Source: Roseobacter weihaiensis
GTDB lineage: Bacteria; Pseudomonadota; Alphaproteobacteria; Rhodobacterales; Rhodobacteraceae
Assembly (NCBI RefSeq): GCF_020622345.1
Contig: NZ_JACNMO010000022.1
Coordinates: 30,448-94,447, forward strand
Length of the DNA: 64,000 bases
Direction: 5' to 3'
Part shown: positions 17,882 through 24,966 of the stretch, piece by piece
How positions within the stretch are numbered: the first letter of the stretch is position 1
Layout: every line of letters starts with the position of its first letter
Notes under the pieces: model-generated
Seen by the model: the letters and a program-made list of their open reading frames with translations, nothing else
What the model was told of the DNA's origin: nothing
Databases searched by the model: none
Position numbers and translations under genes: made by a program

Positions 17882-19315
17882 TCATTCTGCAGCGATTGCT
17901 GCGCCCGCACCTAGTTTTTCAAGGATCGCCTCAGCACAGTCGCGACCATCCCGAATGGCCCAGACCACAAGGCTTGCACCGCGCACGATATCGCCCACGG
18001 CATAGACGTTCTCAAGATCGGTTTCGCCCGTGGTGAAGGCAGCCTTGATCGTGCCCCAGCGCGTCACGGGCAGGTCCGGCTCGTCCCAGAGGGTGGGCAA
18101 GGCCTCCGGCTCGAACCCCAGCGCCATGATGACAAGGTCCGCCTCTTCGATGTAATCGGCGCCTTCGATGACTTCGGGCGCCTGGCGGCCTGTGGCATCG
18201 GGCGCGCCGAGGCGCATCTTCTGCACCATGACGCCGGAAACGGGATCACCGGTAAATCCTTTGGGTGATGAAAGCCATTCGAAGACAACGCCCTCTTCTT
18301 CGGCATTCTGCACCTCGCGTTGAGATCCGGGCATGTTTGCGCGGTCGCGGCGGTAGAGGCATTTGACACTCGTCGCCCCCTGCCGAACCGACGTTCGGAC
18401 ACAGTCCATCGCCGTGTCCCCGCCACCAATCACAACGACCTTTTTGCCCTCGGCGTTCAATTCACCGCTGTCAAACGCAGGCACCGCATCGCCAAAACTT
18501 TTCCGGTTGCTGGCCGTCAGAAAATCAATTGCCCGCACCAGGCCACCCGCTCCGACACCCGGGGCTTCGATTTCGCGCGATTTATAGACACCAGTTGCGA
18601 TGACCACAGCGTCGTGTTTGCCGCGGATCTCGGCAAAAGAGATGTCCTGACCCACAGCGCAATTCAGCTCAAAGCTGACACCACCCAATTCGAGCTGCTC
18701 ATTCCGGCGCATCACCACATCTTTCTCAAGCTTAAAGCCGGGGATGCCATAGGTCATCAACCCACCCGCACGGTCATAACGATCATAAACGGTCACCTGC
18801 ACACCCGCGCGGCGCAACACGTCCGCCGCAGCCAGTCCGCCGGGCCCCGCGCCGATGATCCCAACCGATTCGGATCGTTCACCGGAGGGTGAGATCGGCT
18901 GCACCCAACCTTCTTCCCAGGCGGTGTCGGTGATATATTTTTCAACCGCACCGATGGTGACGGTCCCGTGGCCTGACTTCTCAATCACGCAATTCCCCTC
19001 ACAGAGGCGATCCTGCGGACAAATCCGTCCACAGATTTCCGGGAAGGTGTTTGTGGCCTGGCTGACTTCATAAGCTTCGCGCAGACGTCCTTCCGCGGTA
19101 AGGCGCAGCCAGTCGGGGATGTTGTTGTGCAAGGGGCAATGGCTTTGGCAATAGGGCACGCCACACTGGCTGCACCGGCTCGATTGCTCCTTGGCTTTCG
19201 CATCGGCGTATTCGGCATAGATTTCCTTGAAGTCTTCGCGACGCGTATCTGCCGCACGCTTTTCGGGCATGTCCCGCTCAACGGTCACAAACTTCAGCAT
19301 CTCTTGCCCAGCCAT
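17882..19315 (-). CDS. gltD: Glutamate synthase (NADPH) small subunit
   Basis: 477 residues. Supplies electrons from NADPH through FAD and 4Fe-4S clusters to GltB. The N-terminal cysteine motifs CSQCGVPYCQSHCP and CGRICPQDRLCEGNC are both intact. An FAD-binding GxGxxG is in IIGAGPGGLAAADVL and an NADPH-binding one in VVVIGGGDTAMDCVR. MAGQEMLKFVTVER at 19315 is the family-typical start; two more codons of open frame precede it with a different Met. It is first in the gltD-GFA-gltB unit, with a hairpin-forming palindrome 61 bp upstream. Confidence 0.96.
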   Translation of the reverse strand: MAGQEMLKFVTVERDMPEKRAADTRREDFKEIYAEYADAKAKEQSSRCSQCGVPYCQSHCPLHNNIPDWLRLTAEGRLREAYEVSQATNTFPEICGRICPQDRLCEGNCVIEKSGHGTVTIGAVEKYITDTAWEEGWVQPISPSGERSESVGIIGAGPGGLAAADVLRRAGVQVTVYDRYDRAGGLMTYGIPGFKLEKDVVMRRNEQLELGGVSFELNCAVGQDISFAEIRGKHDAVVIATGVYKSREIEAPGVGAGGLVRAIDFLTASNRKSFGDAVPAFDSGELNAEGKKVVVIGGGDTAMDCVRTSVRQGATSVKCLYRRDRANMPGSQREVQNAEEEGVVFEWLSSPKGFTGDPVSGVMVQKMRLGAPDATGRQAPEVIEGADYIEEADLVIMALGFEPEALPTLWDEPDLPVTRWGTIKAAFTTGETDLENVYAVGDIVRGASLVVWAIRDGRDCAEAILEKLGAGAAIAAE

Positions 19316-19375
19316 TGCATAAATCCTCAGCAAATTTCCAGAATTGCACCCTTACGGGAACTCAAAGGGGAAATA

Positions 19376-19394
19376 AAGTCAGCGACACTGACTT
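19376..19394. promoter_or_regulatory. Palindrome upstream of gltD, possible operator
   Basis: Perfect 7-bp inverted repeat AAGTCAG-CGACA-CTGACTT in the 224-bp gap between the divergent gltD and uppP genes, followed by an A/T-rich run. Its position 61-79 bp before the gltD start suits a regulator site. It is not followed by a strong T-run in a useful direction, so terminator function is less likely. No known consensus was matched. Confidence 0.35.
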
Positions 19395-19539
19395 ACTTTT
19401 AAAAAATTCGCTACTGACCCAGATGTACTAAGGCTCCAGTCCGGGAATTTAGGACCGATTCGGGCATAAATTGACGCATTTCCTTTGATTCCCTGTTCTT
19501 ATACCACAGTCGCAAAGTACGCTGCGCGAGATCTAACAC

Positions 19540-20343
19540 ATGACACTTTTCTACCTTTTCGTCGTTGCGGCGATACAAGGGCTGACCGAGTTCTTACCCG
19601 TGAGTTCGTCAGGCCATCTGGTGCTTTTACCTACCCTCACAGGTCATGCCGACCAGGGGCTCGCGATCGATGTCGCAGTGCATGTCGGGTCGCTGGCTGC
19701 TGTTGTGCTTTACTTCTGGACAGACGTTCGCATCGCCCTCGCCGGCACAGCACGTCTGGCGCAGGGCAAGGTAGATACGCAAGGTGCTTTTCTGGCGCTC
19801 TGCCTCGGGATTGCGACCGTTCCGGTGATTGTCGCCGGGCTGGCCATCAAGCTGACCGGGCTCGACGAGATTCTGCGATCCGTTGCCGTGATCGGCTGGA
19901 CCATGCTGGGGTTTGGCCTTGTCCTCTATTGGGCCGATAAGACAGGTACCACAACGCGCACTGCGAGCACATGGACAATCAGGGATGCCGCGATCATGGG
20001 GCTGGCGCAGGTCCTGTCACTTATTCCAGGCACCTCGCGGTCAGGGATCACGATAACCGCTGCGCGCCGGCTGGGATATGAGCGCGAAGGGGCCGCCAAG
20101 CTATCGATGCTGATGTCGATTCCAACGATCTTTGCATCGGGCGTGGTGCTCAGCTTTGACGTTGTTGGCACCGCGAATTGGCAGATCGCACGCGACGGCT
20201 TGATCGCTGCCGCGTTCGCTTTCGCATCAGCGCTGCTGGCTCTGGCCCTGATGATGCGCCTGTTGCGAACGGTGAGCTTCACGCCCTACGTTATATACCG
20301 CGTCATCTTGGGCGTGATTCTGTTGGTCTACGCCTACAGTTAA
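19540..20343 (+). CDS. uppP: Undecaprenyl-diphosphatase UppP (BacA)
   Basis: 267 residues, polytopic inner-membrane protein. Recycles undecaprenyl diphosphate to the monophosphate carrier for cell-wall synthesis and gives bacitracin resistance. Both signature motifs are intact: QGLTEFLPVSSSGHL (residues 13-27) and LIPGTSRSGITITAARRLG (near 160-180). Length fits the family (about 265-275). It is divergent from gltD and its stop overlaps by 4 bp the end of the convergent NDUFA9-like gene. Confidence 0.94.
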   Translation: MTLFYLFVVAAIQGLTEFLPVSSSGHLVLLPTLTGHADQGLAIDVAVHVGSLAAVVLYFWTDVRIALAGTARLAQGKVDTQGAFLALCLGIATVPVIVAGLAIKLTGLDEILRSVAVIGWTMLGFGLVLYWADKTGTTTRTASTWTIRDAAIMGLAQVLSLIPGTSRSGITITAARRLGYEREGAAKLSMLMSIPTIFASGVVLSFDVVGTANWQIARDGLIAAAFAFASALLALALMMRLLRTVSFTPYVIYRVILGVILLVYAYS

Positions 20344-21323
20344 GTTCTGAGATTTTTGGCCGATCTCTTGATCGCATCATACTGGCCGGATGGCCGGAAC
20401 CGCCAAAGATATTCAGGCAGAACCGAGGTCAATGCTGTCGGCTCGATCCCCAGATCATCAAAACCCCGATCCCCTTCCCCTACCACATTATCACGGGCCA
20501 GATTGCGAACCTGATCGCGGGTGATCATTCCGTTCTTGATAAGCCCCAAAGACAACGTCTGGATCATGTCAAAGCCGAACGCCATAATCCGTGCCATAAA
20601 GAACGGAATGTTCACGATCAATCGGCGGCGGTGGATCGTGTCGAGCATCATCTGCATCAAGGTTCGGAAAGATGCCACTTCGGGCCCGCCCAATGCGTAG
20701 ATGCCAGGTTCGACCGATCCGGTCAGTGCCTGTTCGGCAGCCTTGGCTACATCATCGACATAGACTGGCTGGAACCGGGTTTCCGCGCCGACGACCGGCA
20801 AAACCGGGCCAAATTTGGCCATGCTCGCGAACCGGTTAAAGAACTGGTCTTCCGGGCCGAAAACAATAGAAGGGCGGAGGATCACGGCAGAGGGCATATG
20901 CTTGGTAACGCCCGCTTCCCCAAGGGCCTTCGTACGGGCATAATCGCTATTTGACTCCGAGTCGGCTCCGATGGCCGAAATATACACCATCTTCGAGATA
21001 CCTTGCTCCGCGGCAATCCGCGCCACGCGCTCGCCGCCTCCAGCCTGAACGGCGTCAAAACTGTTTTTGCCAGCCTCCGCCAGAATGCCAACACAATTCA
21101 CAACAGCATCGGCGCCTGCCATCACCTGTTTTACAGAGGCATCATCGCGAATATTGCATAGAACCGGCTCCACCTGACCAACAACGCCATATGGTTTTAC
21201 AAAAATCGCTTCGTTTGGCCTGCGAACGGCCACTCGGACGCGCCAACCGGCCTTGGCCATCCGGCGGGCGATATAGCGCCCGACAAAACCTGAACCGCCG
21301 TATATTGTGACCAGTTTGGACAT
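20340..21323 (-). CDS. NDUFA9-like complex I-associated NAD(P)-binding protein (atypical SDR)
   Basis: 327 residues. The Rossmann dinucleotide motif is near the start: VTIYGGSGFVGRYIARRMAKAG. An atypical-SDR core follows, with ISAIGADSESNSDYARTKALGE in place of the catalytic YxxxK (Y-A-R-T-K) and LRPSIVFGPEDQFFNRFASM. These features match the alphaproteobacterial proteins named after the mitochondrial complex I subunit NDUFA9, thought to act as NAD(P)H-binding, non-catalytic or quinone-related factors. The first ATG (21323) follows a GTG. It lies just before the tRNA-Leu gene, and its promoter must be in the 172-bp gap up to the tRNA. Confidence 0.85.
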   Translation of the reverse strand: MSKLVTIYGGSGFVGRYIARRMAKAGWRVRVAVRRPNEAIFVKPYGVVGQVEPVLCNIRDDASVKQVMAGADAVVNCVGILAEAGKNSFDAVQAGGGERVARIAAEQGISKMVYISAIGADSESNSDYARTKALGEAGVTKHMPSAVILRPSIVFGPEDQFFNRFASMAKFGPVLPVVGAETRFQPVYVDDVAKAAEQALTGSVEPGIYALGGPEVASFRTLMQMMLDTIHRRRLIVNIPFFMARIMAFGFDMIQTLSLGLIKNGMITRDQVRNLARDNVVGEGDRGFDDLGIEPTALTSVLPEYLWRFRPSGQYDAIKRSAKNLRT

Positions 21324-21495
21324 CACTTGCCTCTTTTGCCGTCTGCTGATTTGATGTAGCCTCGTAGATCATCTGAAACAAGGCGCAAATGGGCGCAGTA
21401 TTTTGGCGGTATTTATAGAAATCTCCAAGGAATTCGCGCGAATTTCCGTTTGACACCCCACTTGCTTGAGCTTAAACGGCAAATTCACGACACCG

Positions 21496-21581
21496 GCCCA
21501 GGTGGCGGAATGGTAGACGCGCTAGCTTCAGGTGCTAGTGTCCGTATGGACGTGGAGGTTCGAGTCCTCTCCTGGGCACCA
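21496..21581 (+). tRNA. tRNA-Leu (anticodon CAG)
   Basis: An 86-nt class II tRNA. The acceptor stem GCCCAGG pairs with CCTGGGC (21571-21577), then ACCA is encoded. The anticodon stem CTAGC/GCTAG encloses TTCAGGT with anticodon CAG at 21529-21531. A long variable arm (TGTCCGTATGGACG) and a T-arm GGAGG-TTCGAGT-CCTCT complete it. The last 17 bases plus one form the 18-bp phage attachment core, so the 3' end present here was supplied by the prophage insertion and the tRNA is functionally restored. Confidence 0.97.
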
Positions 21582-21582
21582 T
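21565..21582 (+). repeat. attL core (18 bp)
   Basis: TCCTCTCCTGGGCACCAT, the 3' end of tRNA-Leu, identical to 59747-59764. The flanks diverge at once on both sides (GAG/AA here, TTA/TT at the right copy), so the identity block is exactly 18 bp. This is the usual tRNA-3'-end target of a tyrosine integrase. Confidence 0.95.
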
Positions 21583-21605
21583 AATTCCGCTCTCAAAAAT
21601 GTCCT

Positions 21606-21651
21606 AAACGCCGGAAAAACAGGGATTTCCTTGTTTTTCCGGCGTTTTTTT
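21606..21651 (+). terminator. Strong terminator just inside the prophage, after tRNA-Leu
   Basis: A perfect 14-bp stem (ACGCCGGAAAAACA 21608-21621 with TGTTTTTCCGGCGT 21632-21645, extendable by A-T pairs) and a 10-nt loop, followed by seven T. It is 25 bp past the tRNA and lies on the phage side of the core, so the phage carries its own terminator for the tRNA transcript. This would also shield the early operon from host read-through. Confidence 0.88.
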
Positions 21652-21660
21652 GTTGACAAA

Positions 21661-21692
21661 TGTTGCGTGATCCCGCAACAATTCCCGCAACA
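21661..21692 (+). repeat. Tandem ATCCCGCAACA pair near attL
   Basis: ATCCCGCAACA (21670-21680) and TTCCCGCAACA (21682-21692), same orientation, 12-bp period, starting 88 bp inside the core. An inverted copy of the end, TGTTGCG (21661-21667), precedes them, making a 7-bp inverted repeat with CGCAACA (21674-21680). The same tandem pair occurs near attR. These look like integrase arm-type sites. Confidence 0.8.
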
Positions 21693-21716
21693 CTAAGTCA
21701 CAAACGGGAAACGAAA

Positions 21717-21842
21717 ATGACCTTGATCCGCTCAATCTTCGACACTTGGTTGCCCTTCGGCTTCGGCCTTGCGGCGTTCGTCCTTCATGTCCGCTTCGAC
21801 ATCGCTCCGACGGTTCAAGGTTTGGTGGGGGTCCTGTTCTGA
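21717..21842 (+). CDS. Small membrane protein, first gene of prophage early operon
   Basis: 41 residues with one hydrophobic segment (about 8-25, TWLPFGFGLAAFVLHVRF) and an otherwise featureless sequence. The ATG at 21717 has the purine-rich GGGAAACGAAA before it. Its TGA shares bases with the next ATG (TGATG), which supports it as a real, coupled gene although it is very short. Function unknown. Confidence 0.55.
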   Translation: MTLIRSIFDTWLPFGFGLAAFVLHVRFDIAPTVQGLVGVLF

Positions 21843-22186
21843 TGCGCCGCCTTACCGATAGACATTTGCAAATCGAAATCCAGCGCACCTTTGATGGCTA
21901 CCCCGACGACTCCCTCGACGGTTGGGGCGATATTGAGGACGCCAAGTCTCACACCTTCGATGAGGGCGATCTGGTCGCGATCGACACGGCGCACGGCCCG
22001 CGCCGCGCCCTAGTCGTTTTTGTGTCTCGCAAATACAGCGAATGGTCCGGCGACTGGATTCAATGCTACAAGGTCCGGCTGGCAAAGGCCGACGGGACCC
22101 TCGGCAAGGCTTGGCGTTGGGCATATCCGGGCGATCTTGAGCGCGGCTTTGCTGCCCTTAAGGCGACCGCAGAGGTCGCACAATGA
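21842..22186 (+). CDS. Hypothetical phage early protein
   Basis: 114 residues, slightly acidic, soluble. Contains a small-barrel-like central part (FDEGDLVAIDTAHGPRRALVVFV) with alternating hydrophobic residues that could be a short beta-barrel, but no family is recognised. Coupled by TGATG to the upstream membrane peptide and by ATGA to the next gene, so it is expressed as part of the early cluster. Confidence 0.7.
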   Translation: MRRLTDRHLQIEIQRTFDGYPDDSLDGWGDIEDAKSHTFDEGDLVAIDTAHGPRRALVVFVSRKYSEWSGDWIQCYKVRLAKADGTLGKAWRWAYPGDLERGFAALKATAEVAQ

Positions 22187-22527
22187 GCGGCCGCCTGTCC
22201 TTCGACTACATCACGAAAGAGGCGGCCGACGGCGCGGCCTTCAAAGTCCGCGACCGGCTTCTGTTTGAATACTTCAACCCGCGCGGCGCGGTCTCTGCAA
22301 AGCGGTCGATGGACGATCGGGTTGAAGATCTTGTCGACCGGGGCCTCGCCGCGACCGGCGCGCTTTTCGTGCATGGATCGCTGAACCGATACCACGTCGA
22401 GAAACTTTCAAAGCTACTTCGCCAAAAACGCCCTCGGCGCTGGCCTGTAGAATATCACGCCCGGGCGATCCGGCGAGAAATCGTAGAGGCGGCCGCATTC
22501 ATCGCAGAAAAGGAATCCGCGCAATGA
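22183..22527 (+). CDS. Hypothetical phage early protein
   Basis: 114 residues, basic, mostly helical by composition. Segments such as DRVEDLVDRGLAATGALFVHG and VEKLSKLLRQKRPRRW suggest a small nucleic-acid-binding or structural helper, but no motif supports a call. It has ATGA overlaps with both neighbours. Confidence 0.7.
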   Translation: MSGRLSFDYITKEAADGAAFKVRDRLLFEYFNPRGAVSAKRSMDDRVEDLVDRGLAATGALFVHGSLNRYHVEKLSKLLRQKRPRRWPVEYHARAIRREIVEAAAFIAEKESAQ

Positions 22528-22892
22528 GTTTTGACACCCCCACAAACCGCGGCCGCGCCGACAAGATTGTCGAGATCGTCGGGCACCTGAAACGCTCGGC
22601 CGGGGCGAACAAGCCGACCCCGTCCGAGGTCGCCGAGATTTTGGCCCCGGCGATCGACGCCCTGCGCGACCTCGGCGCGATCCCGACCGCCCCCGAGGGC
22701 GGCGCGATCGAGGACGTTGACGCGGCTATTCGTTCCGCGACCGTGTCCGGCCCGCACCCTGTCCCCCGCAGGATCGACCCGGACATGGCGCAATTGACTT
22801 ACTGCGTTTCCCGCGCCCGGGCTGCGATGCGGTCAATGGAGGAAATGTCCGAAATCTTGAAAAAGAAACACGAAAAGGAATGTGCGCAATGA
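22524..22892 (+). CDS. Hypothetical phage early protein
   Basis: 122 residues. Two helical halves: an N-terminal one (ADKIVEIVGHLKRSA...PSEVAEILAPAIDALRDLGAI) and a charged C-terminal helix (ARAAMRSMEEMSEILKKKHEKE) likely to form a coiled coil. Not recognised. ATGA overlap on both sides in the early operon. Confidence 0.7.
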   Translation: MSFDTPTNRGRADKIVEIVGHLKRSAGANKPTPSEVAEILAPAIDALRDLGAIPTAPEGGAIEDVDAAIRSATVSGPHPVPRRIDPDMAQLTYCVSRARAAMRSMEEMSEILKKKHEKECAQ

Positions 22893-23179
22893 TGCCTTGG
22901 CAGATGAAAGAAACCGCAAAAAAGGACTCCGACGGCTTTCCAGTCCAGCGCCTTCATTTTTTCGATTACGAGGGCGACCGGCTCTTGGCTGAGTTGGACG
23001 CTTGCGCCCCTGCGGCGACTATCAACACGGATGAATTTTCTTACATTATGCTTTCACCCGATCAACTCCGGCGCATTGCCGATTGGGTCGAGCGCGCGCA
23101 AGTCAAAACAGATGCTTGGAATGAGTCGGTCGCGGGTAAGAGGTACTTAGCCGAGATCAGGGGCGAGTCTGCGCAATGA
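22889..23179 (+). CDS. Hypothetical phage early protein
   Basis: 96 residues. The ATG at 22889 shares bases with the preceding TGA, so it was preferred over one three codons upstream. The central segment YIMLSPDQLRRIADWVERA is helical; the N-terminal half looks beta-rich (LHFFDYEGDRLLAELDA). Function unknown. It overlaps the next gene's ATG by 4 bp. Confidence 0.7.
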   Translation: MMPWQMKETAKKDSDGFPVQRLHFFDYEGDRLLAELDACAPAATINTDEFSYIMLSPDQLRRIADWVERAQVKTDAWNESVAGKRYLAEIRGESAQ

Positions 23180-23889
23180 AGGTGCTGATCGCCTGCGAGT
23201 GTTCCGGGACCGTCCGCGACGCCTTTCTCGCCCTCGGGCATGACGCATGGTCTTGTGACCTCAAGGCGTCGGAAACCCCGAGCAATCGCCACATTCAGGA
23301 CGACGTCCGCAACGTCCTGCAATTTGAGCAATGGGACCTGTTGGCGGTTATGCACCCGCCATGCACCCGGCTTTGCAACTCGGGCGCGCGGTGGTTGACC
23401 GAACCCCCGGAAAACCCCCCGGCCGATTGCACACCCGCCGAGGCCGCCGCATGGCCGACCCTCGATCGCGAGGCGCGGCTTGCGATGATCTGGGCACACT
23501 TGGACGCCGGGGCGGCGCTGTTCTCGGATTGCTGGAATGCCGACGTCCCCCGGATCGCTGTCGAAAATCCGATTATGCACAAGCACGCAAAGGCCCGGAT
23601 TCGGAATTACGAGAAATTCGCCCAAACTGTCCAGCCTTGGCAATTCGGCACCGATCCCGACGGTCTGGATAATGAGAAAAAACGGACGTGCTTTTGGTTG
23701 AAAGGCTTGCCGCTTCTGACCGCGACCGGGACCCTCGACGGCACAACCGCCCGCGATAGCGTCCACAAGGCCCGCCCCGGCGAAAACCGGGCGGCCGAGC
23801 GGTCCCGCTTCTTTCCGGGCATGGCGGCCGCTATGGCGGCACAATGGGGCGGCTCTGCCCTTAATGAGGTTCAACGCTATGCCGCGTAA
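23176..23889 (+). CDS. Cytosine-DNA-methyltransferase-like phage protein
   Basis: 237 residues. The N-terminus VLIACECSGTVRDAFLALGHDAWSCDL matches a SAM-binding motif I/II region of m5C methyltransferases, split here by a compact loop. HPPCTRLCNSG replaces the PC-Q catalytic loop and keeps a Pro-Pro-Cys. Later conserved segments are AVENPIMHKHA and ENRAAERSRFFPGMAAAMA. This short family is very common in alphaproteobacterial phages and is usually labelled DNA cytosine methyltransferase, but target-recognition segments are missing and activity is unproven. Role could be self-methylation against host restriction. ATGA overlap with the upstream gene. Confidence 0.72.
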   Translation: MKVLIACECSGTVRDAFLALGHDAWSCDLKASETPSNRHIQDDVRNVLQFEQWDLLAVMHPPCTRLCNSGARWLTEPPENPPADCTPAEAAAWPTLDREARLAMIWAHLDAGAALFSDCWNADVPRIAVENPIMHKHAKARIRNYEKFAQTVQPWQFGTDPDGLDNEKKRTCFWLKGLPLLTATGTLDGTTARDSVHKARPGENRAAERSRFFPGMAAAMAAQWGGSALNEVQRYAA

Positions 23890-24100
23890 ACGCCGAGTGA
23901 ATCGCCGCCCCTCATACCGTCACGCGGTCGAGTGGATCGCATTAGAGGACAATCCGGGCGGCGAGGACCCGGCCGACTGGATCGCCGGGTATCTGACGAC
24001 GCATCTTGTTGCCGATCTGTTCGGCGCTGAGCCACGCGACGTCGCCGAGGACGTTGCAAAGGTAAGACTTGCGAATGACCTGATCGTAGGGGAGTGTTAA
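23879..24100 (+). CDS. Hypothetical small basic-to-acidic phage protein
   Basis: 73 residues. A strongly basic N-terminus (MPRKRRVNRRPSYRH) leads into an acidic helical part with DPADWIAGYLTTHLVADLFG. It resembles small phage DNA-binding or excisionase-sized proteins only in length and charge; no winged-helix signature is seen. It overlaps the methyltransferase-like stop by 11 bp. Confidence 0.6.
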   Translation: MPRKRRVNRRPSYRHAVEWIALEDNPGGEDPADWIAGYLTTHLVADLFGAEPRDVAEDVAKVRLANDLIVGEC

Positions 24101-24102
24101 TT

Positions 24103-24321
24103 ATGGCTAAGACTGTTCATGGACACCACATCGGAGATGCGGAGGTAACGCTGCGGCTTCTGCCCGGCGAGATCGATCTTGCGCTTGAGGGGTTGGATCA
24201 ACTCTCTCAGATGGTGCAATTCGACGCGGATCACGGCGGCTCGGATGAGCCGGAGGTATCACGGGCGATGCTAAAGCAGATCGGCGACCTCTACCAAAAA
24301 CTGCGGGCGTATCAGGAATGA
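24103..24321 (+). CDS. Hypothetical small phage protein
   Basis: 72 residues. The ATG at 24103 has a good GGGGAG ribosome site 8 bp upstream and was chosen over an in-frame start three codons earlier. The sequence is acidic and helical (LALEGLDQLSQMVQFDADHGG, then LKQIGDLYQKLRAYQE). No family recognised. Coupled by ATGA to the next small gene. Confidence 0.65.
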   Translation: MAKTVHGHHIGDAEVTLRLLPGEIDLALEGLDQLSQMVQFDADHGGSDEPEVSRAMLKQIGDLYQKLRAYQE

Positions 24322-24494
24322 AACGCGCTGAAAAAACTGATTTCGAGGCCCGTCTTGCCGCCTGCGATCGGCCCGTGAAGGATCACCGCCCCCACAAATC
24401 CCGGCCATTGTGGGATACCTATCTGCCTGCGGCGGTCGGGTATGCGTTTTTTGCTTTCAATTTGTGGATTCTCGCTCGAATCCTTCTCCCCTGA
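24318..24494 (+). CDS. Small single-span membrane protein
   Basis: 58 residues, starting at an ATGA overlap with the previous stop. A charged N-terminal half (MKRAEKTDFEARLAACDRP) is followed by one C-terminal hydrophobic helix (AVGYAFFAFNLWILARILLP), so it would be an N-in or C-out tail-anchored inner-membrane peptide. Function unknown; the coupling and phase with neighbours support expression. Confidence 0.6.
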   Translation: MKRAEKTDFEARLAACDRPVKDHRPHKSRPLWDTYLPAAVGYAFFAFNLWILARILLP

Positions 24495-24561
24495 TCTTGC
24501 GAGTTGATTTTCAAGACCCCGCAACGTAGAGAGGGGGGTCACTTTCGCGGGAGTAGTCTGA

Positions 24562-24963
24562 ATGATGCGCAAGGTATTGGTTTATATGTTTTTTAGTGTT
24601 GCTTTTGTTGTAGTTTTAGTTGTGGCAGGGGTGACGCTAACCCGCAACAGCTTTGATCAAGTCGCCTATTTCAAGACCCCTGATCTCAACCGGGTGTTGA
24701 TCTACTCTGCCGACAGTGGCCCGGATTCCGATGAGGTTCGCTCGATATTGTCCCGCGTCCCTTGGACTGAGGGACAACTCACGACCGCCTATCTCTACAA
24801 CCCCTCCGACGCCGAGGCCGCCCGCCTCTCTCTCACCGCCGCCCCGGCTTCTTTCCTCGCGGCGTCCGACGCTGTCGAGGCGGCCGCACCTACGTTCTCT
24901 TGTCGTCTCACTATCGCCCCGACCGGATCAAAAGTCTGGGCGGGCGATTGCTCGGGAGGCTGA
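24562..24963 (+). CDS. Membrane-anchored or secreted hypothetical protein
   Basis: 133 residues. An N-terminal hydrophobic helix (about 5-26, VYMFFSVAFVVVLVVAGVTL) acts as signal anchor; the rest is soluble with two cysteines (SCRL, GDCSGG) that could form a disulphide outside the cytoplasm. The first ~25 codons are A/T-rich, unlike the GC-rich neighbours, which hints at a separate origin or a need for weak mRNA structure. Ribosome site GGGAG lies 9 bp before the first ATG. It directly precedes the integrase (3-bp gap), the place where lysogenic-conversion genes often sit. Confidence 0.6.
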   Translation: MMRKVLVYMFFSVAFVVVLVVAGVTLTRNSFDQVAYFKTPDLNRVLIYSADSGPDSDEVRSILSRVPWTEGQLTTAYLYNPSDAEAARLSLTAAPASFLAASDAVEAAAPTFSCRLTIAPTGSKVWAGDCSGG

Positions 24964-24966
24964 TCT

